The notes: a model not told the origin generated them from the letters alone. Counted from the first letter of the stretch, positions 39,218 through 48,943 are shown. The stretch: DNA of 64,000 bases from Mycobacterium paragordonae (GCF_003614435.1 NZ_CP025546.1:3782001-3846000), one strand, 5' to 3'. Translations and numbers: made by a program.

Positions 39218-40309
39218 GTGGCCAGAATCCGCGACTCCGACGCCTGCCCGGGTGCGCTGCAGGTGCACCAGGCCGCGGATGGTGCGCTGGTTCGGGTTCG
39301 GTTGCCGGGCGGGGTGCTCGCAGCCGCCCAGTTGGCGACGCTGGCCGGTTTGTCCCAGGAATTCGGGTCGGCGACCTTGGAGCTGACCGGCCGCGGCAAC
39401 GTGCAGTTGCGGGCGGTCACCGACGTCGTCAAGGTCGCCGAGGCGATCGCCGAGGCCGGTTTGCTGCCCTCGGCCACCCACGAACGCGTCCGCAACATCG
39501 TGGCGTCGCCGTTGTCCGGTCGGGTCGGCGGGAGCGCCGATGTGCGGGGTTGGGTTGCCGACCTGGACGCGGCGATCTGCGCCGAGCCCAAGCTGGTCGA
39601 CCTCGGCGGCCGGTTCTGGTTCAGCCTCGACGACGGCCGCGGTGACGTGTCGGGTCTGCACGCCGACGTCGGGGTGCAGGTGTTCTCCGACGGCCCCAGA
39701 CTGCTGTTGGCCGGTCGCGAGACCAACGTCGCCGTGACCGATGTCTGCCAGAGCCTGATCGACGTGGCCCTGAGGTTTCTCGAGATCCACGGAAAGGCTT
39801 GGCGGGTAACCGAACTCGAGAGTCTCGACGATCTGTTGCCGGGGGCGAAACTGGGTCCCGCCCTGCCCCCGCTCGGCAGGGCGCCGGTGGGCTGGATACC
39901 GCAGGACGATGGCCGGGTCAGCCTCGGCGCCGCCGTGCCACTCGGGATCCTGCCCGCCCGCGTCGCCGAGTTCCTGGCCGCTATCGAGGCCCCGATCGTG
40001 ATCACACCGTGGCGGTCGGTGCTGGTGTGCGATCTCATCGAAGAAGTGGCAGAAGCGGCCCTCCGCGTGCTGGCGCCACTGGGCCTGGTATTCGACGAGA
40101 ACTCCCCGTGGCTGGCCGTCAGCGCGTGCACCGGCAGTCCCGGCTGCGCCCACTCCGTCGCCGACGTGCGGGCAGACGCCGAGCAAGCGCTGGACGCCGA
40201 TTATGCCGTGCACCGGCACTTCGTCGGTTGCGAACGGGCGTGCGGCAGTCCCGTCGACGGCGAGGTGTTGGTCGCCACCGGCACGGGGTACCGGCTGCTG
40301 AGGTCTTAA
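39218..40309 (+). CDS. cobG: Precorrin-3B synthase CobG
   Basis: The 363-residue protein has two ferredoxin-like half-repeats of the nitrite/sulfite reductase family (LELTGRGNVQLRAV near residue 55) and a 4Fe-4S cluster site: SACTGSPGCAHS and, 40 residues later, VGCERACGSP. CobG oxidises precorrin-3A to precorrin-3B with O2, the oxygen-requiring step of the aerobic cobalamin route. GTG 39218 gives exactly the length I recall for M. tuberculosis CobG. It starts the cobG-cobH-cobIJ operon, nine bases before cobH. Confidence 0.95.
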   Translation: MARIRDSDACPGALQVHQAADGALVRVRLPGGVLAAAQLATLAGLSQEFGSATLELTGRGNVQLRAVTDVVKVAEAIAEAGLLPSATHERVRNIVASPLSGRVGGSADVRGWVADLDAAICAEPKLVDLGGRFWFSLDDGRGDVSGLHADVGVQVFSDGPRLLLAGRETNVAVTDVCQSLIDVALRFLEIHGKAWRVTELESLDDLLPGAKLGPALPPLGRAPVGWIPQDDGRVSLGAAVPLGILPARVAEFLAAIEAPIVITPWRSVLVCDLIEEVAEAALRVLAPLGLVFDENSPWLAVSACTGSPGCAHSVADVRADAEQALDADYAVHRHFVGCERACGSPVDGEVLVATGTGYRLLRS

Positions 40310-40318
40310 GGTGGGCGG

Positions 40319-40945
40319 GTGCTCGACTACATCCGCGACGCTGCGGAGATCTACCGGCAGTCGTTCGCGGCCATCCGCGCCGAAGCCGACCTCGCCCGGT
40401 TTCCCGCCGACGTCGAACGCGTGGTGGTCCGCCTGATCCACACCTGCGGCCAGGTCGACGTCGCCGAGCACGTCGCCTACACCGACGACGTCGTCTCCCG
40501 GGCCCGGGCCGCGCTCTGCGACGGTGCGCCGGTGCTGTGTGACTCCTCGATGGTGGCCGCCGGGATCACCAAGGCCAGGCTGCCCGTCGGCAACGAGGTG
40601 GTGTCGTTGGTCGCCGATTCACGTGCAGCGGCGTTGGCCGCTGAGCACGGCACCACCCGTTCGGCCGCCGCCGTCGATTTGTGGGCCGACGAGTTGGCCG
40701 GCGCCGTAGTCGCTATCGGTAACGCCCCGACCGCGCTGTTCCGCCTGCTGGAGCTGGTTGACGACGGAGTTGCCCCGCCCGCGGCAGTACTGGGTGGACC
40801 GGTCGGGTTCGTCGGCTCCGCCCAGTCCAAGCAGGAGCTCATCGAACGCCCGCGCGGCATGTCCTATCTGCTGGTGCAGGGCCGCCGCGGCGGCAGCGCC
40901 ATGGCCGCCGCGGCCGTTAACGCGATAGCGAACGAACGCGAATGA
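40319..40945 (+). CDS. cobH: Precorrin-8X methylmutase CobH
   Basis: The 208-residue protein has the active His in [15 protein letters not shown] (His41), [10 protein letters not shown] and [14 protein letters not shown], all CobH signatures. It moves a methyl group from C11 to C12, making hydrogenobyrinate. The start is GTG 40319, nine bases after cobG; the stop overlaps the cobIJ start as ATGA. Confidence 0.97.
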   Translation: MLDYIRDAAEIYRQSFAAIRAEADLARFPADVERVVVRLIHTCGQVDVAEHVAYTDDVVSRARAALCDGAPVLCDSSMVAAGITKARLPVGNEVVSLVADSRAAALAAEHGTTRSAAAVDLWADELAGAVVAIGNAPTALFRLLELVDDGVAPPAAVLGGPVGFVGSAQSKQELIERPRGMSYLLVQGRRGGSAMAAAAVNAIANERE

Positions 40946-42408
40946 CGGGCACGCTGTGGGGGGTCGGGCTGGGCCCGGGCGATCCGGAGTTGGTGACGGT
41001 CAAGGCGGCGCGGCTCATCGGCGAGGCGGACGTGGTGGCCTATCACAGCGCCCGGCACGGTCGCAGCATCGCACGCGGCATCGCCGAACCGTATCTGCGG
41101 CCCGGCCAGATCGAAGAGCACCTGGTGTATCCGGTGACCACCGAGACGACCGACCATCCCGGGGGTTACGCGGGCGCCCTGGAGGACTTCTACGTCGCGG
41201 CCACCGAGCGGATCGCCGCGCACCTGAGCGCCGGGCGCAACGTGGCACTGCTGGCCGAGGGTGACCCGCTGTTCTACAGCTCCTACATGCATCTGCACAC
41301 CCGCCTGACGGAGCGGTTCAACGCCGTGATCGTGCCGGGCGTGACGTCGGTGAGCGCCGCCTCGGCCGCCGTCGCCACTCCCCTGGTGGCCGGTGACGAG
41401 GTGCTGTCGGTGTTGCCCGGCACGTTGCCGGTAGCCGAATTGACCCGCCGACTCGCCGATGCCGACGCCGCGGTGATACTCAAACTCGGTCGTTCGTATC
41501 GCAATGTGCGCGAGGCGCTTTCGGCCTCCGGACAACTCGATGACACGTTCTACGTGGAGCGGGCCAGCACCCCGGGCCAACGGGTGCTGCCCGCCGCCGA
41601 CGTCGATGAGACGGGCGTGCCGTACTTTTCGTTGGCCATGCTGCCGGGTGGCAGGCGCCGGGCGGGGGTCGCCGGCACCGTCGCCGTAGTGGGGCTGGGT
41701 CCCGGCGGCACCGAGTGGATGACGCCGCAGAGCCGCCGCGAACTGGCCGGCGCCACCGACCTGATCGGCTACGCCGGATACCTGGACCGGGTCCCGCCGC
41801 GGGACGGACAGCGCCGCCACGCCAGCGACAACACCGATGAGCCGGCCCGCGCCCGGTTGGCCTGCTCGCTGGCCGAGCAGGGTCACGCCGTGGCCGTGGT
41901 GTCGTCCGGCGACCCGGGCGTGTTCGCGATGGCCACGGCGGTTCTCGAAGAGGCCAAGCAATGGCCCGACGTGCAGGTCCGGGTGATCCCGGCGATGACC
42001 GCGGCCCAGGCGGTGGCCAGCCGGGTCGGCGCGCCGCTGGGCCATGACTATGCGGTGATCTCGTTGTCGGACCGGCTCAAACCGTGGGACGTCATCGCTG
42101 CCCGCTTGGCGGCCGCGGCGGCCGCCGATCTGGTGCTGGCGATCTACAACCCGGCGTCGAAGTCGCGGACCTGGCAGGTGGGCGCCATGCGCGATCTGCT
42201 GCTGGCCCATCGCGAACCGGGCACGCCGGTGGTGATCGGGCGCAACGTGTCCGGGCCGGACGAGCGAGTGCGCGTGGTGCGGCTGGCCGACCTGGACCCC
42301 GCTGATGTCGACATGCGCTGCCTGCTGATCATCGGCTCGTCCCAAACGCAATGGCACACAACAGATTCCGGCGACCGGGTGTTCACGCCGCGACGCTATC
42401 CGGGTTAG
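40942..42408 (+). CDS. cobIJ: CobI-CobJ fusion: precorrin-2 C20- / precorrin-3B C17-methyltransferase
   Basis: The 488-residue protein holds two SAM-dependent uroporphyrinogen-type methyltransferase domains. CobI is residues 1-240 ([43 protein letters not shown]) and CobJ 245-488 ([44 protein letters not shown]). CobI methylates C20 and CobJ methylates C17 with ring contraction. It is a natural fusion also known in M. tuberculosis (Rv2066). Its stop overlaps the convergent blaC stop by four bases. Confidence 0.95.
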   Translation: MTGTLWGVGLGPGDPELVTVKAARLIGEADVVAYHSARHGRSIARGIAEPYLRPGQIEEHLVYPVTTETTDHPGGYAGALEDFYVAATERIAAHLSAGRNVALLAEGDPLFYSSYMHLHTRLTERFNAVIVPGVTSVSAASAAVATPLVAGDEVLSVLPGTLPVAELTRRLADADAAVILKLGRSYRNVREALSASGQLDDTFYVERASTPGQRVLPAADVDETGVPYFSLAMLPGGRRRAGVAGTVAVVGLGPGGTEWMTPQSRRELAGATDLIGYAGYLDRVPPRDGQRRHASDNTDEPARARLACSLAEQGHAVAVVSSGDPGVFAMATAVLEEAKQWPDVQVRVIPAMTAAQAVASRVGAPLGHDYAVISLSDRLKPWDVIAARLAAAAAADLVLAIYNPASKSRTWQVGAMRDLLLAHREPGTPVVIGRNVSGPDERVRVVRLADLDPADVDMRCLLIIGSSQTQWHTTDSGDRVFTPRRYPG

Positions 42409-43331
42409 TTTTCGACAGCGGAGGCCACGATGCGGGCGGCATCGGCGACGAATGCCTCATTGGGCTGAGCGTCATATCCGCCGCCGGCGATATCGGTGTA
42501 GATCGCGATGACGTGCGGGGTGCCGGCCGGCGACCAGACGACCGCGACATCGTTGGCCCGCCCGTAGTCGCCCGAACCGGTCTTGTCGCTCACCTTCCAG
42601 TCGGCGGGAAACGCGGCACGGATCCGCTTTCCGCCGGTGGTGTTGCGGGCCATCCAATCGGTGAGCATCGGTCGCTTGTCCTGGGGCAACGCATCGCCGA
42701 GGACGAGTTGCTGCATGGTGACCGCGATCGCATGCGGAGTGGTGGTATCCCGCTCGTCCCCCGGCGGGTCCCGGTTGAGCTCCGGCTCGGCGTGGTCCAG
42801 CCGACTTGTGCTGTCCCCCAGGCTGCGTAGATAGGCGGTGAAGCCGGCGGGTCCGCCGATCCGGTTGAGCAACAGGTTGGCGGCGGTGTTGTCGCTGTAG
42901 CGGATGGCGGCATCGCACATCTCGCCGACGGTCATTCCGGTGTCGATGTGCTGCTCGGCGATCGGCGACGGCGAACTGATGTCGGCCTTGCTGAACGTCA
43001 CGCGCTGGTCCAGGTAGGAGAGCGGATACTGGTGCAACACCGCCGCCACCAGAGGCGCTTTGAATGTGGAGCAGAGCGCAAACCGTTCCTCGGCACGATA
43101 GGCGATCGCCGGGGTCGCGCCGCTGGCCGGCACGTAGACACCTAACCGGCCCTGATATCGTCGCTCGATTTCAGTGAACCGACTTGTCAGATCCGGCGCT
43201 GCGCTCGATGTCGTTCTCGACGTTGTCGGTTGCGCGCGAGGGGTTCCGTGCGCACACGCCGCAAGGGGCAGCAGCGCTGCGGCGCCGAGAAATTCGCGGC
43301 GGCCGATGTAGGAGCTCTGCCTTGGGTGCAT
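42405..43331 (-). CDS. blaC: Class A beta-lactamase BlaC, Tat lipoprotein
   Basis: The 308-residue protein has all class A motifs: STFK (Ser88-Lys91), SDN (146-148), EPELN (Glu184, the deacylation Glu) and KTGSG (250-254). The N-terminus has a twin-arginine signal GRREFLGAAALLPLAAC, with Cys26 as a likely lipidation site, so export by Tat and acylation are expected. Two differences from M. tuberculosis BlaC (recalled): that enzyme has SDG where this one has SDN, and this protein is about three residues shorter after LLL in the NRIGGPAGF loop. It hydrolyses beta-lactams at the cell wall. It is convergent with cobIJ. Confidence 0.96.
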   Translation of the reverse strand: MHPRQSSYIGRREFLGAAALLPLAACAHGTPRAQPTTSRTTSSAAPDLTSRFTEIERRYQGRLGVYVPASGATPAIAYRAEERFALCSTFKAPLVAAVLHQYPLSYLDQRVTFSKADISSPSPIAEQHIDTGMTVGEMCDAAIRYSDNTAANLLLNRIGGPAGFTAYLRSLGDSTSRLDHAEPELNRDPPGDERDTTTPHAIAVTMQQLVLGDALPQDKRPMLTDWMARNTTGGKRIRAAFPADWKVSDKTGSGDYGRANDVAVVWSPAGTPHVIAIYTDIAGGGYDAQPNEAFVADAARIVASAVEN

Positions 43332-43419
43332 GGCCGCAGTATTCCATCCGCGTCTGCGGCCGGCGCACCCTCACCCGAAACCCCACTGCAAAGGGGTATT
43401 TGGAGCTATCCGCTTCGGC

Positions 43420-44145
43420 CTAGCGCAGTTCGGTGACCCAGTGCACGGCAGCTTCGACGGTGCCGACCGTCCTGGCGCCCTCGGGTAGCGGCGGTCGCGC
43501 CACCATCACCACCGGAACCTTGAGTGCCGCGGCCGCATCCACCTTGGCGCGGGTCATCTCGCCACCGCTGTTCTTCGTCACCAGCACGTCGATGCGGTGT
43601 TCGTTGAGGATTCTCAGTTCGTCGTTGTAGCGGTACGGGCCGCGCGACAGCAGCAGTTGGTGGTGGCGCGGCATCGCGGTGTCGTCGGGCGGGGTGACCG
43701 CGCGGATCAGAAACCACGCGTCGCTGTCGGCGAAGGCCGCGACACCGGATCGTCCCGTCGTGAGGAATACTCGCGAATAGACCTGCTCAGCAACTTCTTT
43801 CGCTGCCGCGCCGTCCGATGCGACGACGGTGGCCGAGCCGGGATCCCACGCCGGGCGGGCCAGCACCAGATGCGGGACCCGCAACTCGGCGCATGCCTGC
43901 GCGGCGTGCGCGGTCATGGTGGCCGCGAACGGGTGGGTGGCGTCGACGACGGCATCGATGCGTTCGTCGTGCAGGTATCTGCGCAGTCCCGCCACGCCGC
44001 CGAACCCTCCGACGCGCACCGGGCCGACCGGCAGTGCGGGATCGGGCACCCGGCCAGCCAGTGAGCTGACGATATCCACCTGTGGGTGCAGGGCTTTCGC
44101 CAACGCCCGGCCCTCGGCGGTACCGCCGAGCAGCAATACCCGCAT
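43420..44145 (-). CDS. cobK: Precorrin-6A reductase CobK
   Basis: The 241-residue Rossmann-type protein has LLLGGTAEGRALA at the N-terminus, VDATHPFAATMTAHA and TKNSGGEMTRAKVDAA, which are typical of CobK/CbiJ. It reduces precorrin-6A to precorrin-6B with NADPH. The ATG shares one base with the cobM stop (TGATG), giving the coupled order cobL-cobM-cobK. The gene between blaC and cobK in M. tuberculosis, sigC, is absent; only 88 non-coding bases lie there. Confidence 0.95.
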   Translation of the reverse strand: MRVLLLGGTAEGRALAKALHPQVDIVSSLAGRVPDPALPVGPVRVGGFGGVAGLRRYLHDERIDAVVDATHPFAATMTAHAAQACAELRVPHLVLARPAWDPGSATVVASDGAAAKEVAEQVYSRVFLTTGRSGVAAFADSDAWFLIRAVTPPDDTAMPRHHQLLLSRGPYRYNDELRILNEHRIDVLVTKNSGGEMTRAKVDAAAALKVPVVMVARPPLPEGARTVGTVEAAVHWVTELR

Positions 44146-44900
44146 CAGTGGGCGCCCCTGCTGCGCCGTGCGACGGAATACAGATAACTGTCAGTGAAGC
44201 CTTCGGCGCCGAGCACGTCGCCGACGACGATGACGGCCGTCTTGGTGACGTTGGCCTGATGCATCTGCCCGGCGATGTCGGACAACGTCCCGCGCAGCAC
44301 GATCTCTTGTGGCCAGCTCGCGAAAGCGACTACTGCCGTTGGGGTTTGGGCGGCATACCCGCCGGCGAGGAGTTGCGGGACGATGTTGTCGATCTGCGCT
44401 GCGGCCAGGTGCAGAACCAGGGTGCCGCCGGAGCGGGCGAGGGTGGTGAGGTCTTCGCCGGGCGGCATGGCGGTCGACAGCGTCGAAACCCTGGTCAACG
44501 TGACGGTCTGCGCGACGCCGGGAACGGTGAGTTCCCGCTTGAGCGCGGCCGCCGCGGCGGCGAAAGCGGTTACCCCCGGCACGATTTCATAGTCGATGCC
44601 CAGCGCGTCGAGTCGCCGGCACTGCTCGGCGAGTGCGCTGTAGAGCGACGGGTCGCCGGAGTGCAACCGCGCCACGTCATGGCCGGCGGCGTCGGCCTCG
44701 ACAAACTCGGCGAGGATCTGGTCCAGCGTCAGGGGGCCGGTATCGACGATCTTGGCGTCCGGCGGGCATTGCGCGAGAAGGTCTTTGGGCATGATCGAGC
44801 CCGCGTACAGGCACACCGGGCATCGTTGCAGGAGCCGTTGACCGCGCACGGTGATCAGGTCGGCGGCACCCGGGCCGGCGCCGATGAAGTGGACCGTCAC
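44145..44900 (-). CDS. cobM: Precorrin-4 C11-methyltransferase CobM
   Basis: The 251-residue SAM-dependent methyltransferase has VHFIGAGPGAADLITVRG, LHSGDPSLYSALAEQ and the YEIVPGVTAFAAAAAAL motif. The usual VYAGS region appears as CLYAGSIMP. It methylates C11 of precorrin-4. The length equals the value I recall for M. tuberculosis Rv2071c. It overlaps cobL by four bases. Confidence 0.96.
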   Translation of the reverse strand: MTVHFIGAGPGAADLITVRGQRLLQRCPVCLYAGSIMPKDLLAQCPPDAKIVDTGPLTLDQILAEFVEADAAGHDVARLHSGDPSLYSALAEQCRRLDALGIDYEIVPGVTAFAAAAAALKRELTVPGVAQTVTLTRVSTLSTAMPPGEDLTTLARSGGTLVLHLAAAQIDNIVPQLLAGGYAAQTPTAVVAFASWPQEIVLRGTLSDIAGQMHQANVTKTAVIVVGDVLGAEGFTDSYLYSVARRSRGAH

Positions 44901-46069
44901 CGCTTAGTCACCGACCATTGCGTCACGGGGTATTGGGGCCGCCAGCCGGTGAAGCCGCCCAGCGGCTCACCCTGGTAGTGCTGGAACCGCCGAAGTTCCC
45001 CGCCGCGTCGCGAATACTCCTGCGCTAGAACGGCTTCGGACTCTACTGTGACCGCGTTCGCTACCAGGTGTCCGCCTGCGGGCAGGTGGTCCAGGCACAC
45101 GTCGAGCAGGCCCGGTCGGGTCAGACCGCCGCCGACGAAGATCGCCGACGGGGGCGGCGCATCGGCGAACTCATCGGGCGCGGACCCGCGCACCTGCACG
45201 CTGACGCCGCTGGCAGCGGCGTTGAATCCGATGTTGAGCCGGCGCCCTTCGTCGAGTTCGAACGCCACCGCGGTGCAACCCGGCGCGCTGCGGCACCACT
45301 CGACGGCGATGCTGCCCGAGCCCGCGCCGACGTCCCACAACCGCTGGCCCGGCCGTGGGTTCAGGACGGCCAGCGTCACCGCCCGGATTCCGTGCTTGGT
45401 GATCTGCCCGTCGTGCGTGAAGTCGTCGTCGGGCAGCGATGCCATGCGGCTTTCCGGCAGGTAGCGGATCGCGATCACGTTGAGGTCATCGACGTCCTCG
45501 GTCACGGCGTGCGCCCACTCCCGGGCGGTGCCGTCGCGGCGTCTTTCGTTCGGTCCGCCGAGCAGTTCCAGGACGGTGAATTCCGACTCACCGCGACCGT
45601 AGGCGTCCAGCGCGGTTGCCAGCGCCTTCGGTGTGTTTCGGTTGCGTACCAGCACAATTGCCTGTCCGCCGCGGCGTATCGCGGTATGCGGGTCCGCGGT
45701 GACGAGGCTGATCACCTCGGTCTCGTGGACGTTCCAGCCCATCCTGGCGCAGGCCAGGGTTACCGACGATACGTGCGGCAGAACTCGGACCTTCTCCGCG
45801 CCGAACAGGCGGATCAGCGTGCCGCCGATGCCGTGCAGCAGCGGGTCACCGCTGGCGACGATGTGGACGTCGGGACCTTCTGAGGGGAGCGCTTCCAATG
45901 CCGGCAGCATCGGGGACGGCCACTCCCGTCGCGGTGCCGCGATGGTGTCGTCGATCAGGTCGAGCTGCCGTTTGGATCCGTAAATGATTGCAGCTCTCTG
46001 TAATTCGGATCTGGAAGTGGCGGACAGGCCCGGCGTTCCGTCGGCGCCGATACCGACCACGATGATCAT
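44897..46069 (-). CDS. cobL: Precorrin-6Y C5,15-methyltransferase (decarboxylating) CobL
   Basis: The 390-residue two-domain protein: the N-terminal CbiE-like tetrapyrrole methylase has IIVVGIGADGTPGL and VASGDPLLHGIGG, and the C-terminal CbiT-like Rossmann methyltransferase has LWDVGAGSGSIAVEWCRS. It methylates C5 and C15 and decarboxylates the C12 acetate. ATG 46069 overlaps the SDR stop as ATGA and gives the same length as the M. tuberculosis protein; an upstream in-frame opening to 46138 was rejected. It ends coupled to cobM. Confidence 0.95.
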   Translation of the reverse strand: MIIVVGIGADGTPGLSATSRSELQRAAIIYGSKRQLDLIDDTIAAPRREWPSPMLPALEALPSEGPDVHIVASGDPLLHGIGGTLIRLFGAEKVRVLPHVSSVTLACARMGWNVHETEVISLVTADPHTAIRRGGQAIVLVRNRNTPKALATALDAYGRGESEFTVLELLGGPNERRRDGTAREWAHAVTEDVDDLNVIAIRYLPESRMASLPDDDFTHDGQITKHGIRAVTLAVLNPRPGQRLWDVGAGSGSIAVEWCRSAPGCTAVAFELDEGRRLNIGFNAAASGVSVQVRGSAPDEFADAPPPSAIFVGGGLTRPGLLDVCLDHLPAGGHLVANAVTVESEAVLAQEYSRRGGELRRFQHYQGEPLGGFTGWRPQYPVTQWSVTKR

Positions 46070-46815
46070 CGCGGCATCCTGCGCCACACGGGCTGCGGCA
46101 GCAGTCGCAGCGTGAAGAACATCGGCCGCAGCGCCCACGGGATCCAGACACTGCGCCGGCCTCTGGCCAGCGCCCGCGCGGTCGCGGCGGCCACCTGTTC
46201 GGGGGTGCTCGACAGCGGCGCCGGCGTCATGCCCTCGGTCATCCGCCCGATGACGAATCCCGGCCGCGCGATCAACAACCGGACCCCGGTGCCGTGCAGT
46301 GCGTCGGCCAATCCGTTGGCGAAGCCGTCCAGGCCTGCCTTCGCCGAGCCGTAGACGTAGTTGGCGCGACGGACCCGCACCCCGGCCACCGAGGAGAACA
46401 CCACAAGAGATCCTCGTTGGGCGGCGCGCATGGCCGCCGCCAGATGGGTGAGCAGGCTGACCTGGGCCACGTAGTCGGTATGCACGATGGCGACGGCATG
46501 CGCCGCGTCGTGCTCGGCGCGGCTCTGGTCGCCGAGGATTCCGAAGGCCAGCACCGCGGTGCCGATCGGGCCGTGTTCGGCGATCAGAGCGTCGACCAGC
46601 GGGCCGTGGGAGGCCACGTCGTCGGCGTCGAATTCTCGGGTGTGCACGGCATCGGCGCCGGCGGCGAGCAGCAGGGATTTCTCATGCTCGAGTCCGTCGG
46701 CATTGCGCGCCGCCAGCACCACGGTCGCTCCTGGCGCCAGGCGTCGCGCGAGTTCAATTCCGATCTCGCTGCGACCGCCGAAAATTACCAGCGGACCAAC
46801 GCGGGTGTCGTCCAC
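46066..46815 (-). CDS. Short-chain dehydrogenase (DprE2-like, Rv2073c type)
   Basis: The 249-residue SDR has the loosely kept cofactor motif IFGGRSEIGIELA, VVFSSVAGVRVRRANYVYGSA (split here: FSSVAGVRVRRANY, YGSAKAG) with Tyr-x-x-x-Lys, and a basic, Trp-rich tail RRSVWIPWALRPMFFTLRL that may touch the membrane. It resembles mycobacterial DprE2-type reductases; the reaction is unknown. It is the first gene of the cobL-cobM-cobK unit, although a link to cobalamin is unproven. Confidence 0.85.
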   Translation of the reverse strand: MDDTRVGPLVIFGGRSEIGIELARRLAPGATVVLAARNADGLEHEKSLLLAAGADAVHTREFDADDVASHGPLVDALIAEHGPIGTAVLAFGILGDQSRAEHDAAHAVAIVHTDYVAQVSLLTHLAAAMRAAQRGSLVVFSSVAGVRVRRANYVYGSAKAGLDGFANGLADALHGTGVRLLIARPGFVIGRMTEGMTPAPLSSTPEQVAAATARALARGRRSVWIPWALRPMFFTLRLLPQPVWRRMPR

Positions 46816-46850
46816 GGCTGTGATTATGGCCTGCGCTAGCGTGAAGGGCG

Positions 46851-47261
46851 ATGGCCAAGACCACGACCCGTCTCACCGACGATGCGCTGGCGTTCCTTTC
46901 CGAACGCCATCTGGCCATGTTGACCACGCTGCGCACCGACAATTCGCCGCACGTGGTGGCAGTGGGATTCACCTTCGACCCCAAGACTCACATTGCCCGG
47001 GTGATCACCACCGGTGGATCCCAGAAGGCACTCAACGCCGAACGGGGTGGAGTGGCCGTCCTCAGCCAGGTCGATGGAGCCCGGTGGCTCTCACTGGAAG
47101 GCCGGGCCCTGGTGAACAAGGAGCTCGACGCCGTTCGTGACGCCGAGCTGCGTTACGCCCAGCGCTACCGGACGCCGCGAGCCAATCCTCGGCGCGTGGT
47201 GATCGAGGTCCAGATCGAACGGGTATTGGGCTCGTCGGATCTGCTGGACCGAGGTGATTAG
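46851..47261 (+). CDS. F420H2-dependent PPOX-class reductase (Rv2074-like)
   Basis: The 136-residue split-barrel protein has [20 protein letters not shown] (about 15-34), [14 protein letters not shown] and GPARWL-like [14 protein letters not shown]. The M. tuberculosis counterpart Rv2074 is reported to reduce biliverdin with F420H2. The gene is divergent from the SDR across 35 bases and convergent with the PI-PLC-like gene. A second, unlike F420-type protein is at 23846-24235. Confidence 0.88.
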   Translation: MAKTTTRLTDDALAFLSERHLAMLTTLRTDNSPHVVAVGFTFDPKTHIARVITTGGSQKALNAERGGVAVLSQVDGARWLSLEGRALVNKELDAVRDAELRYAQRYRTPRANPRRVVIEVQIERVLGSSDLLDRGD

Positions 47262-47268
47262 CCTTAGC

Positions 47269-47308
47269 TCACGTCACGATCTCACGTGACGATCTCACGT
47301 GACGATGT
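47269..47308. repeat. Short tandem repeat around CACGTGACGATCT
   Basis: The 13-base unit CTCACGTGACGAT occurs twice in tandem, preceded by a degenerate copy (CTCACGTCACGAT), between convergent genes. Each exact unit contains the palindrome TCACGTGA. The stop codon of the PI-PLC-like gene (47295-47297) is inside it, so replication slippage here would shift or extend that gene's end. Confidence 0.7.
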
Positions 47309-48755
47309 AGTTCACCCAGGCACCACCGGCCGGTCCCGCAACGGTATGCAGACCGGAATTCTGCACCCCGGTGCGGGGCAACCCGAAAGTGAAGCCCGCC
47401 GCCGCGCAGGCCGCCGGAGCATTCGCGAACGTGACAGCGGCCGTCACATGCCAGTTGCCGGAGCCGTCCTGGCAGCCCGCGGGATGTGCGGCCCCGCACG
47501 GTGCCGCCACCCAACGGCTGTCCGTGCCCTGCAAGGTGCAGGTGCCCACGCTGACGCGCGGTTCGTCCGGCGCCCAGCTCCACAGAGTGCCCTGGATGCG
47601 TCCGTCTTCGGGTAGAAGCTGGTCGAAGCCGAACAGATTGACGCCGCAGTTCGTCATGGACTGTGCCTTCGGCGGTGTGAGGGCCGCCGGATTGGTGGGC
47701 GGTCGGCTCGGGTTGATCAGGGCCGAGATGAAGGTGGAGTCCTCGTAGTAGCGCACGATGTTCGAGGCGTAAACGGCCGGGCCGTAAGTGGCGTCGCACT
47801 TCGGAAAGGGCTGGTAGTCAAAAGTTGAGCCGCTCTGCACTTCCTGGCCTTCCCAGTTGAAGACCGTGGTCCCCCAGCTCGGCACGCAGTCGCCGACGAG
47901 CACGACCTGCGCGCCTGCGGTGCGCACGTCGTCGCGTGAAATGGTCCGCGGGAAGTTGGCACAACCATTCGCGGTAATGTCGGCCGGCGCTGGATGGTAG
48001 ATGAGGCTGGTGCCGTTGGGGCGCCGCAGCTGTCGCTCCATGGTGTCCAGCGCCGACGCGTAAGCCGTCGCATCCTTCAACTGATCCTCGATGAGAATCA
48101 GGACTACCTCGTTCGGATTCGTGTTCAACCAATCCGTAATCGTCGGAAGCACTTTGGTGAAGACCGGTTCGGTGGTGCAACCAAGATTCGCTTGATCCGG
48201 CCCACGCCCGTGGCACACCGTGACAGCGCGATTGCCGAGCTGGCCTATCTGTGGGATGTAGTGCAGGTCGAGTTCGATGCTGCGGGCGTCGATGTCCAGC
48301 TGCTGCGGCATTGACAGTTGCTGGTTGGAGTCGGCGTGCGAAGGCGTGAACTGGCTGACCAGACTGTTGAAGGAGTTGTGGGTGCCGATCCACTGCGCAT
48401 CCTTGAACGCGACCGGATTTCCGAGTGCGTACTGGAACTGCGCCGTGCGATGTACCCAGGACTGCAGGTAGGCAACGGTTGCCGCTTGGGTCACCTTCGA
48501 GGCGAGCGGAACCAGGCAGAGATTGTCGTTGACCCCGATACGCCGGCATTCCGCGGCGACCGCGTCGGCGAACTTCCCCGTTCCTACGCACGGAAATGCG
48601 AACGGGCTGATGGCATTACAGGGTGCCGTAGGAGAAGGAGGGGTCGGCACTCCGTTGACGTCGGCCGTGACTGGCGGCGCCGACGCCACCGCCAGCATGA
48701 CCGCACAAATCGTGACGGCGGTTTGCAGCCACCGGGCGCATGGGGCGCTTGACAT
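47295..48755 (-). CDS. Secreted PI-PLC-like protein (Rv2075c type)
   Basis: The 486-residue protein has a Sec signal peptide (residues 1-31, ending ASAPPVTA) and a PI-PLC X-domain-like core: WIGTHNSFNSL with a catalytic-type His (about 123), ARSIELDLHY and VTVCHGRG, then EVVLILIEDQL. A C-terminal domain rich in paired cysteines (CTLQGTDSRW, CGAAHPAGCQDG) may bind a surface ligand. Phosphodiesterase activity on lipids is likely by fold but untested. It is convergent with the F420-type gene and divergent from the DUF2563 gene. Confidence 0.82.
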   Translation of the reverse strand: MSSAPCARWLQTAVTICAVMLAVASAPPVTADVNGVPTPPSPTAPCNAISPFAFPCVGTGKFADAVAAECRRIGVNDNLCLVPLASKVTQAATVAYLQSWVHRTAQFQYALGNPVAFKDAQWIGTHNSFNSLVSQFTPSHADSNQQLSMPQQLDIDARSIELDLHYIPQIGQLGNRAVTVCHGRGPDQANLGCTTEPVFTKVLPTITDWLNTNPNEVVLILIEDQLKDATAYASALDTMERQLRRPNGTSLIYHPAPADITANGCANFPRTISRDDVRTAGAQVVLVGDCVPSWGTTVFNWEGQEVQSGSTFDYQPFPKCDATYGPAVYASNIVRYYEDSTFISALINPSRPPTNPAALTPPKAQSMTNCGVNLFGFDQLLPEDGRIQGTLWSWAPDEPRVSVGTCTLQGTDSRWVAAPCGAAHPAGCQDGSGNWHVTAAVTFANAPAACAAAGFTFGLPRTGVQNSGLHTVAGPAGGAWVNYIVT

Positions 48756-48943
48756 GCGCGAAAGATTGACACGGCTGGGTGGTTCGTACGAGAAATGTTG
48801 TCGAACTGTGGGTGTGTTGAAATCACTTCGTTAACATTTGTCACTGGGGTTTCTTCTGTCTCATCCGCCTCTCGCGCTCCGTTGGTCACTGGATGGGACG
48901 GCGGTTCCGTCTGCCCGCCTTTCCGCGACACCTGGTCGGTGAA

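Noticed and set aside
38483..40471. Long minus frame continuing from the hydrolase through cobG
   Set aside because: The part above 39166 is antisense to CobG, whose Fe-S motifs are clear; the hydrolase fold starts at about 39166.
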